From: Chitinophagaceae bacterium
Lineage (GTDB): Bacteria > Bacteroidota > Bacteroidia > Chitinophagales > Chitinophagaceae
Length of the DNA stretch: 64,000 bases
Direction: 5' to 3'
Assembly: GCA_020403455.1 (NCBI GenBank)
Contig: JADBXP010000017.1
Location: 91,024-155,023, forward strand
How positions within the stretch are numbered: position 1 is the stretch's first letter; the number at the start of each line of letters is the position of its first letter. Made by a program: the position numbers and the translations under genes. The notes beneath the pieces are model-generated. The model made no database searches and had not been told where the DNA came from. It saw only the letters and a list, made by a program, of their open reading frames with translations. Positions 28,607-36,618 of the stretch are shown here, in pieces.

Positions 28607-30466
28607 CTAAATAATATGTGTATTTATTATTGACTGCCATTTATTAAGGGTTGGATCATTGTAAAAATAATCAAATTGCTGATTTTTATGACCAATCAAA
28701 CCTTTATTCAGTAAATATGCAAGTTCACTACCATCTGAAACATAATTTACCCCGTCTATACCTCTAAGAGGACTCATATTAAAATACCTCATATCAATGT
28801 ACTGTATCAATGGTTTACCATAGATATAAGCATCAACTGCGGATGAGCTTATATTACTTGTGAAAACAATATCCACTTCATTGATTAATTGTTCCAAGGT
28901 TTCTTCTCTTACAATAACATTAAGATTCTTGTAATAGGAAGTAGGAACCGGAGTTCCAGGGTGCGGTTTAAATACTAAAGAGATTTGCCCATGATAAATC
29001 TTAACAGCATCATAAACACAGGTAAACATTTTCTTATTTGTTTCCAAAAGAAAATCACCACAAATTAAAATTGTCCTTATTTCAAAGACATGTATTTCTT
29101 GTGTTTGCTTGTACTGCAAATGCATATATCGTAAAGCCTCAACCTTTTTTATTAATTGACTTGGAACGTTACTTGAAAGCAAATACTTCTCAGCTATAGG
29201 ACTGTTGACTGCAATAAAATCTGGGATTGGCAAGTTTATTGATGGCGCTTCAAAAAAAGCATTACGATGATAAAAATAACGCATATCCCAGTATCTAACT
29301 GTAGAATGCGGTACTCCAATAATTAATCCATGGTTATATTTCTTCCATAAATATATTAGCATTGTTTCCCAAGGCTGATTTTCTTGAATGTAAAAACCTA
29401 ATTTTTTGTGCGATAAACTTGCTACATAAACTTCAATTAGTTCTAAATACAAGAAATTTCTAAGTGCTCCAATACCGTAACATGAATCATTAAACTCCTT
29501 CTTGAATAAAATATAAAAATTAAAGCCAGAAATATCACTTTTATAAAATATCTTTTTTTTATCTCTAAGCGTCAGCGACTTTATGAAAAAAATTAAATAA
29601 TGTCGTAATGCTGTACAAATAATTTTAAAAGTAATTCTGGAATCTACAATTGAGTGATGATGCAAAGAAAAAAGGCTATTTAACTTCTCACAAATTCGAG
29701 TTGCAATTCTTGTATTTGGTATTGCTTTATGCCTATAAAAGAAATGAGACCATAAGACTGAAATAGAACGTTTCTCCAAAAACTCCGGAAGTCCACCCCA
29801 ATAATGGGATTTATAATGAGTATTCTGTGATGATATTTTTACATTCAAAAACATATCAAAGAAAGCAACCGATGCATTATCTTGTTGTGTCTTAGATTTT
29901 AATGATCTAATTAGTATAAAATAGATTAAGTATGCTATCGATTTTATTAAATGAGATAAATAATTTATTTTGAAGTAAATAACTTTTCTACTTTTAGATA
30001 CTAATTTTTTAAACTTAATTCCTCCATTTTGACAGTAGTCCTGAATTGTAGCTATTAGCTCATTTGAATTAGATAATAAAACAACTTCATCAACACAAAA
30101 TTCTTTAATAATATCCTCGAGAGCAAGTAATTTGATTGCATTATTAATTTGAGATTTCTCAACTATATTACAACGTTGCCCTAATGATGTTAACCAAAAG
30201 AAACTTATTCCTTTCTCAATTTGATAATATTTTTCAAGAGTAATATCTCCGACCTTAGATTTTAAGAAAGCTGCATTCCACTCAAGGTATTTTGTTTTAT
30301 AATAATCGGATTTATTTTCAACATATTGAGTTATTGAAATACAATTTTGCCCGTTTGCACAACTTTTATTCCACCATATTACTGTTGAATCTACGATGTA
30401 CTCATGGCTAATATCATCTTCTACAATTAAAATTTTCCGGCTCAAACTGAAAATAGTTTTATACAA
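28607..30466 (-). CDS. Large surface-carbohydrate biosynthesis protein, probable GT-B-like glycosyltransferase
   Basis: 619 residues. I do not recognise the N-terminal half with certainty. It includes a hydrophobic stretch (LIKSIAYLIYFILIRSL) near residue 185. The C-terminal half has IGVPHSTVRYWDMRY, a strand-helix start TILICGDFLLETNKKM, FKPHPGTPVP and SNISSSAVDAYIYGKP. The last two are like donor-site motifs of capsule glycosyltransferases. Overall it resembles the family annotated as surface carbohydrate biosynthesis protein (TIGR04326-like), but I cannot confirm this. The start is a TTG, at 30466 (8-bp overlap with the dehydrogenase gene) or at 30445. Position suggests it transfers the product of the eight-gene cassette. 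Confidence 0.75.
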   Translation of the reverse strand: MYKTIFSLSRKILIVEDDISHEYIVDSTVIWWNKSCANGQNCISITQYVENKSDYYKTKYLEWNAAFLKSKVGDITLEKYYQIEKGISFFWLTSLGQRCNIVEKSQINNAIKLLALEDIIKEFCVDEVVLLSNSNELIATIQDYCQNGGIKFKKLVSKSRKVIYFKINYLSHLIKSIAYLIYFILIRSLKSKTQQDNASVAFFDMFLNVKISSQNTHYKSHYWGGLPEFLEKRSISVLWSHFFYRHKAIPNTRIATRICEKLNSLFSLHHHSIVDSRITFKIICTALRHYLIFFIKSLTLRDKKKIFYKSDISGFNFYILFKKEFNDSCYGIGALRNFLYLELIEVYVASLSHKKLGFYIQENQPWETMLIYLWKKYNHGLIIGVPHSTVRYWDMRYFYHRNAFFEAPSINLPIPDFIAVNSPIAEKYLLSSNVPSQLIKKVEALRYMHLQYKQTQEIHVFEIRTILICGDFLLETNKKMFTCVYDAVKIYHGQISLVFKPHPGTPVPTSYYKNLNVIVREETLEQLINEVDIVFTSNISSSAVDAYIYGKPLIQYIDMRYFNMSPLRGIDGVNYVSDGSELAYLLNKGLIGHKNQQFDYFYNDPTLNKWQSIINTHII

Positions 30467-31442
30467 TTAAATTCCTTGCCGGCTGACCATTTAAAACATT
30501 AAAAACATTCATAGCTGATTTACTCCTCATTTCAAACCAGGCTTTCTCAGAATAATAAGCTGAGTGAGGATTAATCAAAATTCTATTATGTAATAAATGA
30601 TTTATGTTCCTCCATGCATGTATCAAATTTTCACTATCAGAGGGTGGCTCGTCAGGGAGTACATCTAACCCAACAAATGACAACTTCCCCCTCATCAATC
30701 CGTCAAATATTAAATTAAGATTTTTGATAAGCTTCCCACGTGCTGTATTAACCAATATTGTTCCATCATTTAGGCAATCAATAAACTCCTCATCAATCAT
30801 CCCTTTAGTATGCTCTGTTAAGGGGGTATGTATAGAAATAATTGAGGATAAATTAAGAAGTTCTTTCAGGGTATTGCATCTTTTAACTCCAATAGCTTTT
30901 TCATATCCACTTGCAACATATGGATCATAAAAAGCAACGTCAATGCCAAAAGCTTTCATTCGAGAAGAAACTGCAGTACCCATTCTTCCTGCTCCAATAA
31001 TTCCAAGCTTGTGGTCTGAGGTTCTCTTAATTGGCATATCACTATGTAATTGCCAGCCATCTGTAATATATTTAGCTTTTGTATTATACAATGTTATTTG
31101 CCTAATAAAATTCAAGATAAAAGCACAGGCTGTATCAGCAACCTCTTCTACTCCGTAATCCGGAGTATTGCAAAATGGAATACCAAATTCTTTACATGCT
31201 TTATAATCTATATTATCATACCCTGTTCCATACTTAACAAGTATCTTACATTTTTTTAACCGCTTGAGTGTATAAGAAGATATTTTTCCATGCCACACTA
31301 ATACTCCATCCGCATCTTCAATTTCATTACTATATTCTAATTCGTCTTCCTGATTTAAACAAACAACTCTAATATCATTACCAAAAATATTTTTCTCAAT
31401 ATCCGGATTGGTAACATAATCTGTAATTACAACTTTTAACAT
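30459..31442 (-). CDS. D-isomer-specific 2-hydroxyacid dehydrogenase
   Basis: This 327-residue NAD-dependent enzyme of the SerA/PdxB/GhrB family has an N-terminal substrate domain, the dinucleotide motif GIIGAGRMGTAV, and the catalytic triad positions NTARGKLI (Arg), DVLPDEPP (Glu) and NPHSAYYSEKA (His). It interconverts a 2-hydroxy acid and a 2-oxo acid. No ACT domain follows, so it is not a regulated SerA. In this cassette it may act on a sugar acid made by the GAPDH-like enzyme, as PdxB follows Epd in vitamin B6 synthesis. It begins 6 bp after the KdsB-like gene. Confidence 0.9.
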   Translation of the reverse strand: MLKVVITDYVTNPDIEKNIFGNDIRVVCLNQEDELEYSNEIEDADGVLVWHGKISSYTLKRLKKCKILVKYGTGYDNIDYKACKEFGIPFCNTPDYGVEEVADTACAFILNFIRQITLYNTKAKYITDGWQLHSDMPIKRTSDHKLGIIGAGRMGTAVSSRMKAFGIDVAFYDPYVASGYEKAIGVKRCNTLKELLNLSSIISIHTPLTEHTKGMIDEEFIDCLNDGTILVNTARGKLIKNLNLIFDGLMRGKLSFVGLDVLPDEPPSDSENLIHAWRNINHLLHNRILINPHSAYYSEKAWFEMRSKSAMNVFNVLNGQPARNLIV

Positions 31443-31448
31443 AAAAAA

Positions 31449-32171
31449 TCAGTTATTATTTTGCAACCGTCTAGATACAATTTCTAAATCTTTATATTCA
31501 TCCACAGCCCAACTATCCCCGATTAAGTCTGTACAATAAACAGGCACCCCAATTTCGAGAAATCGAATTATTTCGTTATCCTCCGTCATATCAAGAACAG
31601 TTTCACCAGTACTAGAATGATACGCGTCTAAAGCTTGCTTGTTAAAGGCATAAATCCAGATAGCCCTTTCAGCTCCCACAAATTTTCCTTTATTATTTAT
31701 CGGTATACCAGCACGAGACGAATAAAGCAGCCTACCTTCCTTATTGCACACAACTTTAGCTTTAGAATAATCATTAAACTCAACCTCAGAAGCTTTTGTC
31801 TTTCCAAATACAACCCTATCTGGATATTTTTTATTATAGGAAAGGATGGTGGCTATATCTTTAATATTGATAATTGGTTCATCTCCTTGAACATTAATAT
31901 AACCATCTGCTGAAACAATATCACTAACCAATTTTATACGATCAATCGCAGTTTCAGCTTTTCCAGTTTTAATACATTGAATCCCATTATTATTACAATA
32001 TTCAACAATTTCATCATCTTCTGTAGCAACAAAGACTTTATCCGCTTCATGTATCTTGACACATCGATCCCAGACATGCTTAATTAAAGGTGTTCCATTA
32101 ATTAATATTAATGGCTTACCAGGCAATCTTGTTCCTTTCATTCTTGCTGGAATAACAATTAATTGTTTCAT
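31449..32171 (-). CDS. KdsB-like CMP-sugar-acid cytidylyltransferase
   Basis: This 240-residue nucleotidyltransferase has the opening IPARMKGTRLPGKPL, the VFVATEDDEI segment, the metal-binding NVQGDEPII and SSRAGIP, all features of CMP-Kdo synthetase. Family members activate 3-deoxy-ulosonic acids with CTP. It is probably not the housekeeping kdsB, because it is AT-rich and sits between an FAH-family gene and a 2-hydroxyacid dehydrogenase gene with 6-7 bp gaps. Its substrate may be Kdo itself or a related ulosonate made by the neighbours. Confidence 0.88.
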   Translation of the reverse strand: MKQLIVIPARMKGTRLPGKPLILINGTPLIKHVWDRCVKIHEADKVFVATEDDEIVEYCNNNGIQCIKTGKAETAIDRIKLVSDIVSADGYINVQGDEPIINIKDIATILSYNKKYPDRVVFGKTKASEVEFNDYSKAKVVCNKEGRLLYSSRAGIPINNKGKFVGAERAIWIYAFNKQALDAYHSSTGETVLDMTEDNEIIRFLEIGVPVYCTDLIGDSWAVDEYKDLEIVSRRLQNNN

Positions 32172-32178
32172 CTAAAAC

Positions 32179-32940
32179 TTATTTAAAACGTACTTGATTA
32201 GATAATACTCCCAGATTAGTAATTTCCATATGAACGCGATTACCCCCATTGATTAGTGAATTCATTGCATTTGCAGGGGTACCGGTAAGTATAATATCAC
32301 CTGGTTTTAACTTTATAAAACGAGATACCAATGCAACAGATTCATAATCATTTAAAATTCTATTATCAGTATTGCCTTTTTGAAATAGCACTCCATTAAT
32401 TTCATGTATTAATGAAAGATTTTTCACCAATAAAGAAGTTTCAATATATGGACCAACAGGGCAAAATGTATCTAATGCCTTCGATCTTGCTAAATGATGG
32501 TCACGGCCATGTATGTTAGCCATTGTAACGTCATTACCAATAGTATACCCGAATATATGCTGGGCGGCATTTTCTAAGCATATATCTTTACCCTCTTTAC
32601 CAATTACAATAACCAACTCTACCTCTGCCCAGGTAACTTCCCCTTCAAATACATTAATAACATCATTTGGACCTATAATAGATTCTGGGGATTTTAGAAA
32701 GACTAAAGGTTCATCATATGTTGTTTTCTCTCCAACTAAATCTTTGTAATTATAGGCAAGTCCGATTACCTTTTCTGGAGTAACCGGAGCAAGAATAGTA
32801 GCTTCAGATACAAGAGTTTCTTCACCGTAATCATAATTGATATGACAAAATGAAAAATTAAGAATTCGTCGTATTGAATTATTCTTCAACTCTCCATAAT
32901 AAACTAAACCATTGTCTATTTGATATCTAACAATCTTCAT
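32179..32940 (-). CDS. Fumarylacetoacetate hydrolase (FAH) family enzyme
   Basis: This 253-residue protein has a short N-terminal domain and a C-terminal FAH fold. IGLAYNYKDL, FLKSPESIIGP, the metal ligands in TWAEVELVIVIGK and GYTIGNDVTM, SKALDTFCPVGPY and ILTGTP are all present. Family members act on 2-oxo acids and dicarbonyl acids as hydrolases, decarboxylases, isomerases or dehydratases. Examples include the 2-keto-3-deoxy sugar acid enzymes of pentose and fucose catabolism. Finding one inside a polysaccharide cassette is unusual. The linkage to dehydrogenase and cytidylyltransferase genes suggests processing of a keto sugar acid, but the reaction is unknown. Confidence 0.88.
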   Translation of the reverse strand: MKIVRYQIDNGLVYYGELKNNSIRRILNFSFCHINYDYGEETLVSEATILAPVTPEKVIGLAYNYKDLVGEKTTYDEPLVFLKSPESIIGPNDVINVFEGEVTWAEVELVIVIGKEGKDICLENAAQHIFGYTIGNDVTMANIHGRDHHLARSKALDTFCPVGPYIETSLLVKNLSLIHEINGVLFQKGNTDNRILNDYESVALVSRFIKLKPGDIILTGTPANAMNSLINGGNRVHMEITNLGVLSNQVRFK

Positions 32941-32948
32941 AGCCTAGG

Positions 32949-33983
32949 TCATTTAAGAATAAACTCAATAATATTATATGTACGTTTTGCATAACCCCAT
33001 TCATTATCATACCAAAGTACAAATTTTAATAGTCTACCATTCAAAACCTTTAGCCAACGACCATCAAGTATTGCTGCATTCTCATTTGCCATATAATCAA
33101 TCGAAACCAAAGATTTATTGTCTAATAATAGAACTCCTGGATATTCCTTTTCGTAGGCCTCAACACATGCTATTACTTCTTCAAGATTCGTTTTCGTCTT
33201 TAAATAAAAGGATCCATCAGCAGCTGAAACAATTGCAGTAGGTGTTCTAAATGACATTGCATCTACTACATCTTCTACACCAGAAATGACCTTTTGCATC
33301 GCAGATACTAGTGAAGTGTCTTTGGGTATTAGACTAACAGTACTATTACGACCAAGAGCATAATCGTTCCAAAAATGACCTGGGCTAGAGACTGATCTTA
33401 GATTACCATCAAGCACATTTTGATAAGATAACCATGGATGAAGTGTAGTAACTTCCCCTATATCAATTCCAAACTTACTATTAATCAAATGAAAAAATGG
33501 AGTAACTGCATTAGCATCACAAATACTACTGCTGATGACATGATGTTGCTCTTTGATATAACTTTTCTCATTAACTCCGATCATCAACGTCAAATCAATA
33601 CCGGATTTAGGTGAATGTGTTACGACAACCTTATCTACAATTTTATTGTCCGTTATATGTTTAGCGCCAAGAACATTTTCAAATACTCCTGAGGAATCAA
33701 TAACTACATCTACATTATGTTTACCCCAATCAACGTCCTTAATATTTCTTTCGTGGTATACTTTAATCTTTTGATCATCAACTACTAAGTAATCCCCATC
33801 ACGAGAGATTTTATTATTAAAAAGTTTCCCATAGGTGGAATCATACTTAAGTAAATATGCCATGTTGTCTATATCTGGGTCTATTTCGTTAATAGCTACT
33901 ATTTGATAGTTTTTGTGTAGTAGATTAATGCGGAATAGAGCTCTGCCTATTCTACCAAATCCATTAATTCCAATCTTAATCAT
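32949..33983 (-). CDS. Divergent GAPDH-like phosphorylating or hydrolysing aldehyde dehydrogenase
   Basis: This 344-residue protein has the GAPDH fold: NGFGRIGRALFRI, catalytic Cys 155 (SSICDANAVTP), His 182 (TTLHPWLSYQ), Arg 246 (SFRTP) and the closing YDNEWGYAKRT. The usual SCTTNC is changed to ICDAN, and the TSTG loop to KDTS (221-224), so residues that bind inorganic phosphate and substrate phosphate in glycolytic GAPDH differ. A different aldehyde substrate or an Epd-like oxidation to the free acid is more likely than glycolysis. It overlaps the HAD gene by 8 bp and is 8 bp from the FAH gene. Confidence 0.88.
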   Translation of the reverse strand: MIKIGINGFGRIGRALFRINLLHKNYQIVAINEIDPDIDNMAYLLKYDSTYGKLFNNKISRDGDYLVVDDQKIKVYHERNIKDVDWGKHNVDVVIDSSGVFENVLGAKHITDNKIVDKVVVTHSPKSGIDLTLMIGVNEKSYIKEQHHVISSSICDANAVTPFFHLINSKFGIDIGEVTTLHPWLSYQNVLDGNLRSVSSPGHFWNDYALGRNSTVSLIPKDTSLVSAMQKVISGVEDVVDAMSFRTPTAIVSAADGSFYLKTKTNLEEVIACVEAYEKEYPGVLLLDNKSLVSIDYMANENAAILDGRWLKVLNGRLLKFVLWYDNEWGYAKRTYNIIEFILK

Positions 33984-34629
33984 GTTGTTTTAGGTTTATT
34001 TCATTAAAATTTTGAAAAGTTTTAAATATCAATTTCTGTTGCCTACTATTTAAATCAAATTTCGTATACCCAGAAATAAAAACAAAATCCATTTTAAATA
34101 AAAGTGCAACATCCAAATCTGTCTGACTATCGCCAAAAAAAATCGAGTCTCCTTGAACTGATAGTGATCTAATATTTTCTTCTTTTGTCGAAGGCCCCCC
34201 AAGTATTTCATCAAAATACCATAGCATTTCTTTGTATTGAAATATGGATAGAAGCTCATCCCTAAGTCCTCCAGAAAGCATGAATATTTTTTTATTCTTT
34301 TCCTTCATGCACTTTAAGAAATCTGCAACACCATCTACAAGATTGGCATCCTTCAAAGATTGAAGGTTTAGTTGATTATACTCTTCCAATATACATTTTA
34401 ACTGATCATGTGAGAAAATAAATTTCTGTAATTTTTTTTCACGTGGAATACCGGGATTTGCATTAAAAAAATAGAGGCACTCTAAAAGATTCTCATTTGA
34501 TAAATGCTTAGTAAGTACCGTGGCAATATTATTTTCTTTGATTTGATTACTGTCGATAATTACACCATCACAATCAATAAAAATATTAGAATATTTTAAT
34601 AAATCCGGCCTATCCATCAAGTTACCCAT
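33976..34629 (-). CDS. HAD-family phosphatase
   Basis: This 217-residue haloacid dehalogenase-type hydrolase has motif I FIDCDGVIIDS (nucleophile Asp about 18, acid Asp about 20), motif II MLSGG and motif III/IV FFGDSQTDLDVA, with a helical cap between I and II. It should dephosphorylate a small sugar phosphate or sugar-acid phosphate. It overlaps both neighbours by 8 bp (methyltransferase upstream, GAPDH-like downstream), so translation is probably coupled and the substrate is probably a product of this cassette. Confidence 0.87.
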   Translation of the reverse strand: MGNLMDRPDLLKYSNIFIDCDGVIIDSNQIKENNIATVLTKHLSNENLLECLYFFNANPGIPREKKLQKFIFSHDQLKCILEEYNQLNLQSLKDANLVDGVADFLKCMKEKNKKIFMLSGGLRDELLSIFQYKEMLWYFDEILGGPSTKEENIRSLSVQGDSIFFGDSQTDLDVALLFKMDFVFISGYTKFDLNSRQQKLIFKTFQNFNEINLKQHD

Positions 34630-35620
34630 TATTCCTAGCTATAACTCTTATATGCGAGCTCAAATTATTTTTTTGCAAGAATTGCTGGAAATCATTGTGT
34701 GCTGCTGAATCACGATTTTTAATTAGATATTCAACAAAATCGGGCAACTTTAACTCAGGAATTTCATCGTACATATTTTTAACAATGTCTACATCTAATT
34801 TTCCAGGGGTTTCAATCAATAATTCAGTTAATCCACATCTTTTAATTAAAGCACGGATACCTTCCAACGATAAAAAGTTTATATGGTGGGGGGGGGAAAT
34901 ACTCTTCGAATGTTCGCCAAGTACCAAAAGATCAAAGCCACTTATAGTTAGCGTTGTAAACAATAAAATGCCACCGGGCTTAAGTATTTTTTTCATACTC
35001 ATAATGAAGCTATCGGGATCAAACAAATGTTCAAATACTTCAAAGGAACAAACTACAGAAGCTTGCAGTTCGCCTTCTTTAATATCTTCAACAGCTGCTT
35101 CGTACACATTGATGCCCTTTTCACGACAACATTTTGCTAGATCTTTATTAGGTTCAACGGCTATAACCTCATTAAAAAAACCATATTTTCTAATTTCTTC
35201 AAGAAAAATCCCATAACCTGCTCCTACATCAACTATTGACCTGGGCTCAGGTATATCAAATTCATTTAATAGTTTATTAATTACTTCGGCCCTTGGCTTG
35301 AAAATCATCTCCCTTCTAGCCTCAGCAGTTTCAGGGTAAAAATGTTCAGCCCAAAATCTACTTGATTCAGATCTACGATAAAAATCTGAGATCATTGCAT
35401 TTGTAGGTCTTGGAGATGTAAAAAGCGTAAAACACTCCGAACATTTTTTATATGTAAACCCGTGCTTTATAAAGGCTAAGTTTGCTTTATGGGACATACA
35501 GCCAGGACAGTTAATATTTTCAAAGTTCGAGTGATCAGAAAAAAAAACTTCGATATCCCTTTTTGAAAGCTCAAGATATTCTGAGAATAATTTTCGTGGC
35601 CTAATTTCAAATTCTTTCAC
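34622..35620 (-). CDS. SAM-dependent methyltransferase with N-terminal zinc-finger-like motif
   Basis: 332 residues. The N-terminal CPGCMSHKANLAF..KKCSECFTLF with two CxxC pairs is a putative zinc site seen in many sugar C- and O-methyltransferases. The class I SAM domain follows: IVDVGAGYGIFLEE (motif I), AVEPNKDL, CSFEVFEHLFDP and LKPGGILLFTT. It starts at GTG (35618-35620). The coding strand holds nine consecutive C:G pairs (34888-34896, codons for Ser-Pro-Pro-His), striking in an AT-rich gene, and is a candidate slippage site. Target sugar unknown. Confidence 0.9.
   Translation of the reverse strand: MKEFEIRPRKLFSEYLELSKRDIEVFFSDHSNFENINCPGCMSHKANLAFIKHGFTYKKCSECFTLFTSPRPTNAMISDFYRRSESSRFWAEHFYPETAEARREMIFKPRAEVINKLLNEFDIPEPRSIVDVGAGYGIFLEEIRKYGFFNEVIAVEPNKDLAKCCREKGINVYEAAVEDIKEGELQASVVCSFEVFEHLFDPDSFIMSMKKILKPGGILLFTTLTISGFDLLVLGEHSKSISPPHHINFLSLEGIRALIKRCGLTELLIETPGKLDVDIVKNMYDEIPELKLPDFVEYLIKNRDSAAHNDFQQFLQKNNLSSHIRVIARNNG
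34888..34896 (+). repeat. G9 homopolymer inside the methyltransferase gene
   Basis: Nine consecutive G on the plus strand (C9 in the coding strand), in codons for SPPH of the SAM methyltransferase. Surrounding sequence is about 30% GC by eye, so the run stands out. At nine bases the frame is open. Runs of this length act as phase-variation switches in other surface-glycan genes. Confidence 0.9.
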
Positions 35621-35627
35621 GTTGCTT

Positions 35628-36560
35628 TTATTTATATGATTGTACAGTTAGTTTTATGCCATCTAATGCCATAATTTTTGGAAGCCATTTTAAATCTTTG
35701 CTTATAGTACTAATATCAGCTTGTGTTTCAAAAGGATCCCCTGGGGTGCCGCTTTCATAAATGACCGGGTACTCACCTGATGAATATCCAAACTCAGAAG
35801 TAATCATATTGATCAATTCTTCAATCGTATGAGATTCTCCTGACCCAAGATTATAAATCTTATTTCTCGCGACTTCAGAGTTGAGTGATAAAAAAATGGC
35901 ATTTACCACATCACTAACATGAATAATATCTCGTATCCTGTCTTTTGAACCCTTTACAAGAATAGGCTGCTTATTGATTATATAGCTTAAATAAATACTC
36001 AATAATCCTTGATTAACATTGGCTAAATTTTGCCCATGTCCATAAACCGTATAAAAACGAAATATTGTATACTCTATCCCATATTCTTTTTGAAATATTC
36101 TACAATAGTGTTCTCCAGCTAACTTATGAACTGCATAAAATGAATCTGGAAGCATCTGATAATTCTCTGGTGTTGGAAACTCTAATGGTTGTCCGTAAGC
36201 ACTCATTGAACTTGAGTAAATGATTCTTTTAATTTTACGATCCCTACAAAATGTCAATAAATTAAGAGTGCCAATTTGATTTGCTTTTAAATCTTCTAAA
36301 GGATCTATAAAAGAAATAGCATTCGATGCTTGAGCAGCTAAATGAATAATGCATTCATACTCATAATGGGGCAAGGAATTTAATGCCTTTTCATCGGAAA
36401 TATCAATTTCATAAAATTCGGCACCTGCATCAATATTAGCCATCTTTCCATTGGAAAGATTATCAATCACAACAACCTTATATCCGTCACTACTTAATTT
36501 TTGAAATAACCAGCTACCAACAAAACCAGCGCCTCCCGTAAGAAGTATACATTTCGACAT
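35628..36560 (-). CDS. NAD-dependent sugar epimerase/dehydratase (extended SDR)
   Basis: This 310-residue extended SDR has LTGGAGFVGSWL at the N-terminus, LAAQASNAISF, the SSSMSAYG serine region, and YAVHK as the catalytic Tyr-Lys pair. FETQAD near the C-terminus is typical of UDP-glucose 4-epimerase-like enzymes. Likely a 4-epimerase or dehydratase on a nucleotide sugar. It is the first gene of the tight eight-gene cassette, 58 bp after the flippase gene's start region and 7 bp before the methyltransferase. Confidence 0.9.
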   Translation of the reverse strand: MSKCILLTGGAGFVGSWLFQKLSSDGYKVVVIDNLSNGKMANIDAGAEFYEIDISDEKALNSLPHYEYECIIHLAAQASNAISFIDPLEDLKANQIGTLNLLTFCRDRKIKRIIYSSSMSAYGQPLEFPTPENYQMLPDSFYAVHKLAGEHYCRIFQKEYGIEYTIFRFYTVYGHGQNLANVNQGLLSIYLSYIINKQPILVKGSKDRIRDIIHVSDVVNAIFLSLNSEVARNKIYNLGSGESHTIEELINMITSEFGYSSGEYPVIYESGTPGDPFETQADISTISKDLKWLPKIMALDGIKLTVQSYK

Positions 36561-36618
36561 ATTAAAATATTTAATAAATTAATTATTGCATTAAAATTAC
36601 ATAAACTAATCCTTCGGA

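Noticed and set aside
31449..32171. Housekeeping kdsB for LPS core Kdo
   Set aside because: Composition and tight packing tie it to the sugar-acid cassette; the housekeeping copy is expected elsewhere. A role in supplying Kdo cannot be fully excluded.
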